Below, one piece after another: positions 32,972-41,419 of a stretch of DNA of 64,000 nucleotides (the stretch's first letter is position 1; each line of letters opens with the position of its first letter). The notes beneath the pieces are model-generated. The model was not told the DNA's origin, searched no databases, and was given only the letters and a program-made list of their open reading frames with translations. The stretch is taken from assembly GCA_963787345.1 (NCBI GenBank), contig CAWBCW010000026.1, forward strand, positions 620,001 to 684,000, written 5' to 3'. Made by a program: the position numbers and the translations under genes. Source of the stretch: Bacillus_BD sp963787345. GTDB lineage: Bacteria; Bacillota; Bacilli; Bacillales; Cytobacillaceae.

Positions 32972-34627
32972 GTGGGAGAAATTAATCGTCGTAAATTCTT
33001 AACATATGTAGGTACAGGTGCAGCAGCATTAACAGTAGCATCAGCTGGTCTTGGTGGATTAGCACCAAAAGTTGAGGCAAAAGGAAGAGATGCTGCTAAC
33101 AACTTATTTGGTTTTAATAAAAAAGTATCAGGGTTAAACTTTAAACCAATTGACCCAACTGATGCAGACGATATCATCCTTCCAAAAGGATATAAATATG
33201 AAGTAGTGGCAGCGTATGGAGATAAAATTAACGAAGCGGGAGATACGTTCGGATTTAACTGTGACTTCACTCAATATATTCCAATTAATGGATCTAACCA
33301 TGGATTACTATGGGTAAACCATGAGTATTCTAGCGATCTTTTTGTACAAGGTAAACCTGCTGGTGCAGACGGTAAATATACAGCGGAACAAATTGAGAAA
33401 ATCTTGTACGTACAGGGTGGTTCGATTATTGAAGTAAAAGGGGACCGTAAAGGCGGCTGGAAGATGATTACAGACTCTAAATATGCTCGCCGAATTACTG
33501 GTTTAACCGATTTCGCTATAACAGGCCCTGGAAGAGGTTCTAAAGCGATGGCAGGTGCAACAAATGTAAAAGGTACATTTGCAAACTGTTCTGGCGGTTT
33601 AACTCTATGGAACACGGTTCTTTCTGCAGAGGAAAACTATGAATCTACTTGTAGAGCGGCTAATTTAAATGAAAATCACTACGGCTGGATCATTGAAGTC
33701 GATCCATTTGATCCAAACTTCAAAGTTCGTAAGCATACATCATTAGGTCGTTTCCACCATGAAAATGCGGCAATGGGTCTTACAAATGACGGACGCGTAG
33801 CAGTATACATGGGTGATGACGTTAAAGATGCGTGTGTATATAAATTTATTAGTAAAAATAAATACGTAGAATCACGTGGAAAAGCCAATGCTGATTTATT
33901 AGAAGAAGGAACACTTTATGTTGCGAACATGAAGAAGGGCGAATGGGTTGCCATGACGATTGAAAATGTACAAGCTGCTATTAAAGGAAAAGCAGATCTT
34001 GAGGCTAAATTCCAAACTCAAGCAGACGTTTTAGTTTATGCAGATGAAGCTTCGATCTTACTTGGTGGAACACCAACTGACCGTCCAGAAGACGTTGAAA
34101 TCAGTCCATTTGATAAAACAATCTTCATTGCTCATACAAATAATGACAGACATGGAAACTTCCATGGACATATTACAAGATTTATCGAAGACAATAATGA
34201 CCTTGGTTCATTAACATTTGACTTTGAAATCTTTGCTGCTGGTGGTAAACAGAGTGGATTTAGTGCACCAGATAACTTAACTTTCGATAGCAATGCGAAC
34301 CTTTGGACGGTTACTGATATTTCTTCAGGAAGCCTAAATAAAGGCATTCACAAACACTTCAAAAATAATGGATTGTTTGTAATTCCAACCGTTGCACACA
34401 AAAATGTAAAAGAAGAAGAAGTTGGAGAGGCTTACCAATTTGCTTCAGGTCCAGTTGAAGCGGAAATGACAGGACCAAGCTTTACTCCAGATGAAACGAC
34501 TTTATTCTTAGCAGTACAACACCCAGGCGAAAACTCGAAGGATCTTAATAATCCTACAAGCATGTGGCCGCATCGTAAAGGCGACACAATGCCAAGACCA
34601 TCTGTTGTTGCGATTACAGGGTTTTAA
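32972..34627 (+). CDS. PhoX family phosphatase with Tat signal peptide
   Basis: A 551-residue secreted protein. The Tat motif NRRKFLTYVG is followed by an Ala-rich hydrophobic core and cleavage near VEAKG. The mature part carries the PhoX/DUF839 signature NCSGGLTLWNTVLSAEENYE and DDVKDACVYKF. By family it is a calcium/iron-dependent alkaline phosphatase. It is a distant paralogue of the protein at 4286-5716. GTG 32972 follows GAGGGAACAA. Codon use is unusually rich in GTA, GGT, CGT and AAA, suggesting high expression when induced. tatA lies 230 bases downstream, an arrangement like phoD-tatAd in B. subtilis, but with element copy B between. Confidence 0.85.
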   Translation: MGEINRRKFLTYVGTGAAALTVASAGLGGLAPKVEAKGRDAANNLFGFNKKVSGLNFKPIDPTDADDIILPKGYKYEVVAAYGDKINEAGDTFGFNCDFTQYIPINGSNHGLLWVNHEYSSDLFVQGKPAGADGKYTAEQIEKILYVQGGSIIEVKGDRKGGWKMITDSKYARRITGLTDFAITGPGRGSKAMAGATNVKGTFANCSGGLTLWNTVLSAEENYESTCRAANLNENHYGWIIEVDPFDPNFKVRKHTSLGRFHHENAAMGLTNDGRVAVYMGDDVKDACVYKFISKNKYVESRGKANADLLEEGTLYVANMKKGEWVAMTIENVQAAIKGKADLEAKFQTQADVLVYADEASILLGGTPTDRPEDVEISPFDKTIFIAHTNNDRHGNFHGHITRFIEDNNDLGSLTFDFEIFAAGGKQSGFSAPDNLTFDSNANLWTVTDISSGSLNKGIHKHFKNNGLFVIPTVAHKNVKEEEVGEAYQFASGPVEAEMTGPSFTPDETTLFLAVQHPGENSKDLNNPTSMWPHRKGDTMPRPSVVAITGF

Positions 34628-34694
34628 ATCCATTCAGTAAATGCTTTTCATACTGAAAGATTGCGACAGGTATAGAAAGGTTCTTTTGTAAGTA

Positions 34695-34813
34695 GGGTTC
34701 AAACCTTGGCTGAATGAAGGTAAGTCTCCGGCGGATGCTCGAATTTTTAAAAGGTATTTTTTCGAGTGGACTCAAAAAAATCCGGGCGCAAATTCGACGG
34801 GCCGAATTTGATT
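34695..34813 (+). repeat. Structured intergenic element, copy B (5'-shortened)
   Basis: Begins in the first hairpin (GGTTCAAACCTTGG) and then follows the family: CTGAATGAAG, CTCCGGCGGATG, arm GAGT/ACTC within T6...A6, ATCCGGGCGC, and end hairpin CAAATTCG...CGAATTTG-ATT. It lacks the AGCAGAAGTCTCCC module of copies A and D. It lies between the phoX-like gene and tatA, ending about 30 bases before the tatA RBS. Confidence 0.75.
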
Positions 34814-34857
34814 AGTAGACCATCTTATGGCGCCTGATACCGAAAAGGAGGGGTATG

Positions 34858-35046
34858 ATGCTAACGAATATTGGCGTTCCTGGTTTGATCTTAATTATTG
34901 TTCTTGCGTTGATCATTTTTGGTCCGAAAAAGTTACCAGAACTAGGCAGAGCGGTTGGAACAACATTAAAAGAATTTAAAAAATCAGCAAAAGATCTTGT
35001 TGATGATGAAGATAAGGAAGAAAAAGAAATCAAAAGAATTAAATAA
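34858..35046 (+). CDS. tatA: Twin-arginine translocase subunit TatA
   Basis: A 62-residue protein with one N-terminal membrane helix (PGLILIIVLALIIF), the FGPKKLPELGRAVG hinge and amphipathic helix, and an acidic/basic tail, all diagnostic of TatA. It forms the pore of the Tat system that exports folded proteins. Two ATG codons are adjacent; AAGGAGG favours 34858. No tatC is nearby, so a TatC from elsewhere must serve. Placement after a Tat-dependent PhoX-like gene suggests functional linkage. Confidence 0.9.
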   Translation: MLTNIGVPGLILIIVLALIIFGPKKLPELGRAVGTTLKEFKKSAKDLVDDEDKEEKEIKRIK

Positions 35047-35048
35047 CG

Positions 35049-35086
35049 AAAAAGGAGATCCGAGCAAAGTCGGATCTCCTTTTTGC
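35049..35086 (+). terminator. Intrinsic terminator after tatA
   Basis: AAAAAGGAGATCCGA and TCGGATCTCCTTTTT around a 5-6 base loop; perfect 15-base arms. Confidence 0.9.
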
Positions 35087-35157
35087 TGTAGCTTTTTAAT
35101 TAAAGATTAAAAGAGTATAATAAAACAATGAATTATGTTTTCAAAAAGGAGAACGGA

Positions 35158-36342
35158 ATGACTGAAAATTACAAAGTAATTAAAGAACTTAAGCCATTTA
35201 TTGGACAAATATGGGAGAAGGCAGGATTTCAATCCCCGACAACGATTCAGTCCTATGCGATACCAGAGATCGTGGAGAACAAAGACGTAATTGCGCAATC
35301 TCCGACAGGAACGGGTAAAACACTTGCCTATCTATTGCCTATATTAAATAAACTGGATCCCGAAAAGAAATCTATACAGGCTGTAATATTAGCATCTTCC
35401 CAAGAGCTAGTCATGCAAATATTGAATGAAACTCAAAAATGGTCTGAAGGCAGTGGAATTCGAGGGGCTTCTTTTATTGGTGGTGCCAATGTGAAAAGAC
35501 AACTAGAGAAACTAAAAAAACACCCTCACATTGCAGTAGGAACTCCAGGCCGAATATTAGAGTTAATTAAACAAAAAAAGTTAAAAATGCATGAAGTTAA
35601 GACTGTGGTTCTTGATGAAGGTGATCAATTGCTTGTTCATGAACATATTGATTCCATTAAACAAATAATAAAATCGACATTAAGCGATCGCCAAGTTGTA
35701 CTGTTTTCGGCAACTTTACCGGAACCGATTATTGGCATTGCAAAAGAGCTCACACAAGAAGCAGAAATCATAACCGTTGAGAAAGATGAAACAATTAAGG
35801 CAGATCAAGTTGATCATATATACTTTATGAGCGAACAGCGGGATAAAATCAAACTGATTGAAAAAGTCTCACGTCTTGAAAAAGTGAAGGCGCTCGTATT
35901 TGTAAAAGATATTGGCAATTTAACGGTGATAGCAGAAAAACTTCAGTTTAAACAAATAAAGGTAAGTACTCTTCACAGTGATATGAATAAAATGGATCGC
36001 CAAAAATCAATTCGAGAATTTCGCGATGGGAAAACGCCAATGTTGATTGCGACAGATGTGGCTGCCCGGGGACTTGATATTGAGAAAATTACTCATGTCG
36101 TCCATTATGATTTTTCAAAAGACATCAATCAATATGTCCATCGTTCTGGAAGAACGGGAAGGTTTGGGGCGAGTGGAACGGTTATTTCCTTAGTTACAGA
36201 GCGGGAAGAAAGAGAACTGAAAAAGTATGCGCAAGAGTTAGACATTTCTGTTGAAGTCAAACAATTCCATGGTGAAGATATTGTCGATCCTAGACCACCT
36301 TCCAGAAAGAGAAATTTTTCACGTCAGAATAAAGTGAGGTAA
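35158..36342 (+). CDS. yfmL: DEAD-box RNA helicase (YfmL-like)
   Basis: A 394-residue helicase with the two RecA-like domains and motifs in order: Q motif around TTIQSYAIPE, I PTGTGKT, Ib TPGR, II DEGD (instead of DEAD), III SAT, V ATDVAARGLD and VI HRSGRTGR. It shares many stretches with B. subtilis YfmL (KKHPHI, KKLKMHEVKT, ALVFVKDIGNL), a helicase that acts in ribosome assembly and cold adaptation. It has no C-terminal RNA-binding extension beyond a short basic tail. ATG 35158 follows AAAGGAGAACGGA; an upstream ATG at 35128 lacks an RBS. Confidence 0.85.
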   Translation: MTENYKVIKELKPFIGQIWEKAGFQSPTTIQSYAIPEIVENKDVIAQSPTGTGKTLAYLLPILNKLDPEKKSIQAVILASSQELVMQILNETQKWSEGSGIRGASFIGGANVKRQLEKLKKHPHIAVGTPGRILELIKQKKLKMHEVKTVVLDEGDQLLVHEHIDSIKQIIKSTLSDRQVVLFSATLPEPIIGIAKELTQEAEIITVEKDETIKADQVDHIYFMSEQRDKIKLIEKVSRLEKVKALVFVKDIGNLTVIAEKLQFKQIKVSTLHSDMNKMDRQKSIREFRDGKTPMLIATDVAARGLDIEKITHVVHYDFSKDINQYVHRSGRTGRFGASGTVISLVTEREERELKKYAQELDISVEVKQFHGEDIVDPRPPSRKRNFSRQNKVR

Positions 36343-36392
36343 CATTGACATACTACCTATTGTAAGTTAGTTGAAAAAGGAGTGGATGTGAC

Positions 36393-36527
36393 TTGGGTCG
36401 AACAAAACGTGGGAATGCCAATGCACAGCGAAATAAAAATAAGAAAAGAGAACAAAGAACAAGTGAAGAATTAGTCGAATTTACAACTGGCAGTAAAGAA
36501 AGACAAGCAACTGAAAATATTGATTAA
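36393..36527 (+). CDS. Small hydrophilic basic protein starting MGRTKRG
   Basis: A 44-residue protein starting at TTG 36393, 10 bases after AAAAAGGAG. It is very hydrophilic (many Lys, Arg, Asn, Gln, Glu), with no Cys or hydrophobic core. The MGRxK start and TTG codon are shared with the minus-strand gene at 56974-57132. Both recall small spore-associated proteins of the YfhD/Sasp kind, though I cannot assign a family. A terminator follows 19 bases after the stop, which supports a real gene. Confidence 0.55.
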   Translation: MGRTKRGNANAQRNKNKKREQRTSEELVEFTTGSKERQATENID

Positions 36528-36545
36528 TGATAGACATATATGCGG

Positions 36546-36578
36546 GATGCCCGGAGAATGATGACGGGCATCTTTTTT
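36546..36578 (+). terminator. Intrinsic terminator after the small basic protein
   Basis: GATGCCCG and CGGGCATC arms, followed by TTTTTT. Confidence 0.85.
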
Positions 36579-36644
36579 GTGGTTGAGGATAAAAGATAAT
36601 GATACATATATGCGGTCCAAAGAAGTGATGCATATCGGAAAGTT

Positions 36645-36682
36645 AAAAAAATATGGCCATCCAACTCATTAGGATGACCATA
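36645..36682 (-). terminator. Terminator of the glutamate-synthase-like gene
   Basis: ATGGCCATCC (36653-36662) pairs with GGATGACCAT (36672-36681); on the minus strand it ends in a T run. Confidence 0.8.
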
Positions 36683-36699
36683 ATCCTCCAAAATCAAAA

Positions 36700-37932
36700 T
36701 TAACTCTCCTTTTGGCTGTCTTCCCAAGGTTGGAAGGTAAACGGAATTCCAACCATTTTAGAGGTTAGTTCATCGTATGATACTAAATCTTTTTTTGATA
36801 ACTCTTTGAGGGAGCGCTTTCCCATTGCTCGTAAAGCCATTTTCATTTCTTCTACACTTGACGTTAAGAATTTCTCGGCGGTTTTTACACCATCTTCTTG
36901 CTTAAATTGATCTTTATATTTCCCTTGATTCCAAATGACTTGAGTAGGTGGTTCAAATGGAAGGGCATTTAAGGATTGAGTATGAGAGACTGCAAATAAT
37001 ATAGCAGAACCAATGTATACTGCATCAGCACCGAGTGCCAGTACTTTCAAAAAATGTCCAGGGATAAAAAGTCCTCCTGAAACAATTAAACTAATTTGTT
37101 CTCTCACCCCTCTTTTTTCTAAATGTTTTACAGCGCGAACAACAGCATGTAATGTTGGGATTCCCATATCATCTGATAAAATGGGCGCTGCACCGAGTGT
37201 GGCAGCTTGGCCACCGTCAATAGCAATATAATCAACACCCAAGTCAATTAAATGGTCAAGATCATCTTCAATCTTACCGCCCGTTCCGATTTTCACCCCA
37301 ATAGGAACGCCTCCTGTCAGGCCTCTTAGTTTCTCAATAAGTTTTTTTATATCGTTTAATGTTTGATTTTCAAAAAAATGTTCATAGATGACCGCTTCTT
37401 CATCTTCTTTAAGTCCCATAATTTCACGAGCACGCCCTGTTAAATTATTAGGTGAGATCCTGCCGCCTATCCCAAATAAAGCCCCTTGTCCGAATTTAAT
37501 TTCAATCATGTCAGCGCGCTTAATCTTTTCTTCTTCCTTTGACCATTCCGTTTTGGAGAACTGTAAAATATATTTTCCTGCTGTATCTAATTCTTCAGGC
37601 ATCACTCCGCCTTCTCCAGAGTTAATTGCTGTTCCAACATTTTTTGCTGCTTCTGCCAAAGCAAGCCTCACTTGTTCACTAAGTGCAATCCCATAAGCCA
37701 TTCCACTAATCATAAGCGGAATTTGAATGTCCATTGGCTTTTTAGCCTTTGGTCCAATCGTTACCGAGATATCTACATCTTCATCGCCGTCAATCGGAGA
37801 AGGTGAAACTTGTGCAGGAATAAAAGTAATTGGATCCAAATGAGGCCATTTTTTTGAAGAACCAAGTGGGCGATGAAGAATATCACCGGTTTCGGAGCGT
37901 AAGCTATTTTCAAGTATATTTTGTAATCCCAT
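36700..37932 (-). CDS. FMN-binding glutamate synthase family protein, main part (frameshifted)
   Basis: A 410-residue segment covering the GltB-type FMN barrel: ISGMAYGIALSE, INSGEGGVMPEE, KFGQGALFGIGGRI, VGVKIGTGG-like VKIGTGGKIEDD, DYIAIDGGQAAT and GADAVYIGSAILFAV. It resembles B. subtilis YerD, a ferredoxin- or NADPH-independent-looking relative of glutamate synthase with no proven reaction. YerD-type proteins have an N-terminal membrane segment in the same chain. Here that segment is in the overlapping frame at 37910-38119, and a single extra G in the GGG at 37928-37930 (minus strand) breaks the fusion. ATG 37932 has no convincing RBS, which supports the frameshift view. Confidence 0.8.
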   Translation of the reverse strand: MGLQNILENSLRSETGDILHRPLGSSKKWPHLDPITFIPAQVSPSPIDGDEDVDISVTIGPKAKKPMDIQIPLMISGMAYGIALSEQVRLALAEAAKNVGTAINSGEGGVMPEELDTAGKYILQFSKTEWSKEEEKIKRADMIEIKFGQGALFGIGGRISPNNLTGRAREIMGLKEDEEAVIYEHFFENQTLNDIKKLIEKLRGLTGGVPIGVKIGTGGKIEDDLDHLIDLGVDYIAIDGGQAATLGAAPILSDDMGIPTLHAVVRAVKHLEKRGVREQISLIVSGGLFIPGHFLKVLALGADAVYIGSAILFAVSHTQSLNALPFEPPTQVIWNQGKYKDQFKQEDGVKTAEKFLTSSVEEMKMALRAMGKRSLKELSKKDLVSYDELTSKMVGIPFTFQPWEDSQKES

Positions 37933-38119
37933 ATGCTTTAAATCCTGCCATCAACTCCATAACGTTTTCCTGATAACTGTCAGTTAAAATAATCTTTCCC
38001 ATCTGCTTTACAAGTCGCTTCATAATCCAGCGCCAACCAATAAGCATGAATAATAAAAGGGTAAATAATATGGAAATCATTGTAAAAGCTATTATGTATA
38101 AGAGGTTCATTATATCCAC
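37910..38119 (-). CDS. N-terminal membrane segment of the same glutamate-synthase-like protein
   Basis: A 69-residue frame with one membrane helix (LLYIIAFTMISILFTLLLFMLIG) and a cytosolic stretch ending FKAYGITKYT. Removing one G at 37928-37930 turns the junction into FKAYGLQNILENSLRSETG, the continuous family sequence. So this is the N-terminus of one ancestral gene, not a separate small protein. The frame opens at GTG 38119, with ATG 38110 as a likely true start behind GGGGAAGTGG. Confidence 0.65.
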   Translation of the reverse strand: MDIMNLLYIIAFTMISILFTLLLFMLIGWRWIMKRLVKQMGKIILTDSYQENVMELMAGFKAYGITKYT

Positions 38120-38279
38120 TTCCCCGTTACTTGAGATAATCGTTCAGATTCTTATTATTTCCAAAAGACGGAAATTTATTGATTCATGAAAATTTAGTTA
38201 TGTGTTTTCAAAATAAGTAACCTTGATTCTGTAGAATATCAATTTAAAAAAGTTATAAATGTAAGCTTAAGGCTTATTT

Positions 38280-38309
38280 GCATAAAATTCCCTAACTGAA
38301 GAATGATAG
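38280..38309 (+). promoter_or_regulatory. Possible sigma-G promoter of the ger operon
   Basis: GCATA at 38280-38284 and AATGATA at about 38302-38308 resemble the forespore sigma-G elements (GCATR and CATNNTA), though the -10 match is partial. Expected for a germinant receptor operon. Confidence 0.35.
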
Positions 38310-38350
38310 GACAAAGAAGTATGTTATTAGTAAATTAAGAGGGGATCAGC

Positions 38351-39934
38351 GTGATACGTAATGTGAATAAATTATTAAGAAAAAGGGATGGAAAAAAGCC
38401 TTCTCCACAAAAGACACCCGAGGATTCAAAACCAAAGGATCATCTTCAAAATAGTCTTGATCAAAACGTAGAAATGTTTCGTTCGATTTATCAAAATTGT
38501 TCAGACGTCATGTTTAGGTCCTTTTTACTTTTAGGAAAAAAGAAAGCGATGATTATTTATATCGAGGGTATTTCTGATATAGAGGGGATTGAAAATTATG
38601 TCCTAACTCCATTAATGCAAGAAACAGGAAATGAGCCGAAACCGCTAACTGAGTTACTGGAAAAAGAGATTCCCGTTTCGAAAGTAAAAAAGGTGCGAAT
38701 GATTGCTGATTGTATCGAGTCCGTTTCAAATGGAAATCCCATTCTTTTAGTAGAGGGAGAAATGGAGGGATATTCCTTAGGACTTGCCAAATGGGAAAAG
38801 CGCTCCATTGAAGAACCGGTTGCAGAAGGAGGCATCAGAGGACCTAGAGAGGGCTTTAATGAATCACTTGGAGTAGGCATATCCCTTTTACGGAGAATTA
38901 TTAAAAGTCCTGCTCTTAAAATGCAGTCAATGAAAATTGGCCGTTATACGAGCACGAATGTTGTGGTTGCGTATATTGATGGGATCGCGAATCCAGCATT
39001 AATTGACGAGGTCACGAAGCGATTAGAAAGGATTGAAATTGATGGGGTTTTGGAAAGTGCTTATATTGAAGAGTTGATTGAAGACAATTCGTACTCTCCT
39101 TTCCCGCAAATCCTATCAACCGAAAGACCAGATGTTGTCTGTTCCAATTTATTAGAAGGAAGAGCCGCGATTTTAATAGAAGGAACCCCGTTTTGTTTAA
39201 TTGCGCCAATTTCCCTTTTTTCATTACTCCAATCCCATGAGGATTTTTATGAACGCTTTATGGTTGCCACAATTATTCGTTGGCTCCGCTATTTCTTTTT
39301 GGTAATTTCCCTTTTACTTCCGTCTTTGTATATAGCAGTTTTGACTTTTCATCAAGAGATGGTACCAAGTCAGCTCCTGCTCAGTGTGGCTTCTTCTCGG
39401 GAAACCGTCCCTTTCCCTGCCATCGTTGAGGCTTTGTTAATGGAAGTCACATTTGAAGCTTTGCGGGAGGCGGGGGTGCGATTGCCGAAACAGATTGGTT
39501 CGGCAGTCAGTATTGTTGGTGCACTTGTCATTGGGCAGGCTGCTGTTCAAGCTGGAATTGTTTCAGCGCCTATGGTTATTGTGGTAGCTTTAACAGGAAT
39601 CGCTTCTTTCATGATTCCCCGTTATGCGGCTGGAATTGCGATTCGGATGCTCCGTTTTCCAATTATGCTGCTTGCCGCTACTTTAGGGTTGTTGGGTATT
39701 ATGTTAGGGGTGATTGCAATTACGATTCACTTATGTTCATTACGGTCTTTCGGTGAACCGTATTTAGCCCCGTTAGCGCCATTAAAAAGTCGTGAATTAA
39801 ACGATGTTCTTTGGAGATCACCCTTGTGGATGATGAATACTCGTCCTCATTTATCCAATATGTCCAATAAGACTCGCCAAGCTCCTGGACAGAAGCCAGG
39901 TGTAAATAAGGGTGGGGGAAATCGGAGCAGCTGA
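38351..39934 (+). CDS. Spore germination receptor A subunit (GerA family)
   Basis: A 527-residue GerAA/GerKA-type protein. It has a hydrophilic N-terminal region with an opening basic tail (LLRKRDGKK), the conserved EGISDIEGIENYVL and YIDGIANPALIDEV stretches, then a C-terminal domain with five or six helices including PFPAIVEALLMEVTFEALREAG. It sits in the spore inner membrane and, with B and C subunits, forms the nutrient-gated channel that starts germination. GTG 38351 follows AAGAGGGGAT. It is the first gene of an A-C-D-B operon. Confidence 0.9.
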   Translation: MIRNVNKLLRKRDGKKPSPQKTPEDSKPKDHLQNSLDQNVEMFRSIYQNCSDVMFRSFLLLGKKKAMIIYIEGISDIEGIENYVLTPLMQETGNEPKPLTELLEKEIPVSKVKKVRMIADCIESVSNGNPILLVEGEMEGYSLGLAKWEKRSIEEPVAEGGIRGPREGFNESLGVGISLLRRIIKSPALKMQSMKIGRYTSTNVVVAYIDGIANPALIDEVTKRLERIEIDGVLESAYIEELIEDNSYSPFPQILSTERPDVVCSNLLEGRAAILIEGTPFCLIAPISLFSLLQSHEDFYERFMVATIIRWLRYFFLVISLLLPSLYIAVLTFHQEMVPSQLLLSVASSRETVPFPAIVEALLMEVTFEALREAGVRLPKQIGSAVSIVGALVIGQAAVQAGIVSAPMVIVVALTGIASFMIPRYAAGIAIRMLRFPIMLLAATLGLLGIMLGVIAITIHLCSLRSFGEPYLAPLAPLKSRELNDVLWRSPLWMMNTRPHLSNMSNKTRQAPGQKPGVNKGGGNRSS

Positions 39935-39954
39935 GTATAGGCAGGTGAACATAA

Positions 39955-41160
39955 ATGTATAAAAAAGGTCCAAAACATAAGTGCCGAACCCTCCTATTCG
40001 TTTCTTTCTCATCTCTTCTTTTCTTAAGCGGGTGCTGGGATCGAGTGGAGATCAATGATATAGCGATTGTAACAGGGGCTGCAATTGATCAAAAAGGGGA
40101 TGATGAAATCGAACTATCCATCCAAGTGTTTGTTCCGAAAGCGATGAGCAGCGGAGGAGGCAGTCAAGCAGGTGGGGGAGGGGGTGGTCAGATTACTTAT
40201 ACTGCATCTCAAACAGGAAAAAATATTATGGACGCTCTCTCCAAGCTTCAAGGAAAATTTCCACGCGAAATCTTTTGGGGACAATGTAAAGTCTTTATTT
40301 TTGGAGAGGAATTGGCAAAGAAAGGGATTCAAAAGCAAATGGACTTTTTACTGCGCCACCCAGAGCCAAGGGGAAGAGCTGATGTTTTTGTTAGTGAAGG
40401 CAAGGCAAAAGCTGTGCTTGAGTTAAGCCCTAATTTAGAAAGGTATTCGGCGGAAGTATTACGAGAAATTTCGAGTTTTCGTATCGGGATGCAGGTGACC
40501 ATTCAGGATTTAGATGAAATGTTAACAGATATCTCCCGAGCTGCGTCAATTCCATACGTTAAAATAAAATCTCAAAAGGCAAGTGAAGGAAAAACAATTA
40601 AATATGCCCATATAGATGGGACAGCGGTTTTTAAAAAGGATCAAATGGTAGGAACCATTTCTGAAGCAGAAACAAGAGGTGTGTTATGGCTAAGGGATAA
40701 GATAGAGGGATATACCGTTAGTGTAGAAATCGAAGGGGAAGAAGAACTGGTATCGTTAAATCCAGTCTCAGCTCGTATACACTTAACCCCTACTATTCAA
40801 GATGGTCAATGGAAAATGGATGTGAATGTAGATACAGAAGGAGCGATTGTTCAAAATGAGACGAATCTCGCTTTTAGCGATCGAAAAACATTAAATAAGG
40901 CGGAAGAGGCTTACAAGAAAAGTATAGAAACACGTATCGGGGATGTATTGCAGGTCATGCAACAAAAGTTGAACACAGATATAGTTGATTTTTCTAAAGA
41001 ATTTTATCGAAAATATCCGAAAGAGCGGAAAACGATTGAAAACCATTGGGATGAAGTATTCCCAGAAATGGAAGTGAACATAAATGTTAATGCCCATATT
41101 CGCAGAGAGGGCTATATAAACGAGCCAGGGGCAATGCCAAGTGAAGAGGTGAAAAAATAG
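39955..41160 (+). CDS. Spore germination receptor C subunit, lipoprotein (Ger(x)C family)
   Basis: A 401-residue lipoprotein. A signal peptide ends in the lipobox LFLSGCWDRVE, in which the Cys is lipidated and the WDR motif is conserved in GerC proteins. Family regions include AIVTGAAID, GKNIMDAL, GRADVFVSEGKAKAVL and the C-terminal DIVDFSKEFYRKYP. It anchors on the outer face of the spore inner membrane and completes the receptor. A poly-Gly insert (GGGSQAGGGGGG at about residue 65) is unusual. ATG 39955 follows GGCAGGTG. Its stop overlaps the next start by 1 base. Confidence 0.9.
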   Translation: MYKKGPKHKCRTLLFVSFSSLLFLSGCWDRVEINDIAIVTGAAIDQKGDDEIELSIQVFVPKAMSSGGGSQAGGGGGGQITYTASQTGKNIMDALSKLQGKFPREIFWGQCKVFIFGEELAKKGIQKQMDFLLRHPEPRGRADVFVSEGKAKAVLELSPNLERYSAEVLREISSFRIGMQVTIQDLDEMLTDISRAASIPYVKIKSQKASEGKTIKYAHIDGTAVFKKDQMVGTISEAETRGVLWLRDKIEGYTVSVEIEGEEELVSLNPVSARIHLTPTIQDGQWKMDVNVDTEGAIVQNETNLAFSDRKTLNKAEEAYKKSIETRIGDVLQVMQQKLNTDIVDFSKEFYRKYPKERKTIENHWDEVFPEMEVNINVNAHIRREGYINEPGAMPSEEVKK

Positions 41161-41372
41161 TGAGATGGGGGGCATTTTGGGGAACGACTTTCATTATCAT
41201 CATCTTAATTTTGATTGAGTGGCCAAGGATAAAAAAGTACTCTAAAAAAGACAAATGGGCTTTTTTCATACTCCTTTTGATTGGCTGGGGGTTATCTATG
41301 TTCGATCTCCCGCATATAACAGGCCCCGTAACGTGGTTGAAAAGCCCATTGAGTAAGTTCATGGAATCTTGA
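41160..41372 (+). CDS. Germinant receptor D-type small membrane protein
   Basis: A 70-residue protein with two membrane helices (about residues 6-20 and 33-47) and a short polar tail. GTG 41160 overlaps the stop of the C gene. Small two-helix 'D' proteins such as GerKD are encoded in several Bacillus ger operons and modulate receptor function; position, size and topology fit this. Direct sequence similarity cannot be checked here. Confidence 0.7.
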   Translation: MRWGAFWGTTFIIIILILIEWPRIKKYSKKDKWAFFILLLIGWGLSMFDLPHITGPVTWLKSPLSKFMES

Positions 41373-41419
41373 AATGGATTGAGTTTGTACTTCAATCACA
41401 CTAAGGAAGGTGAATAATA

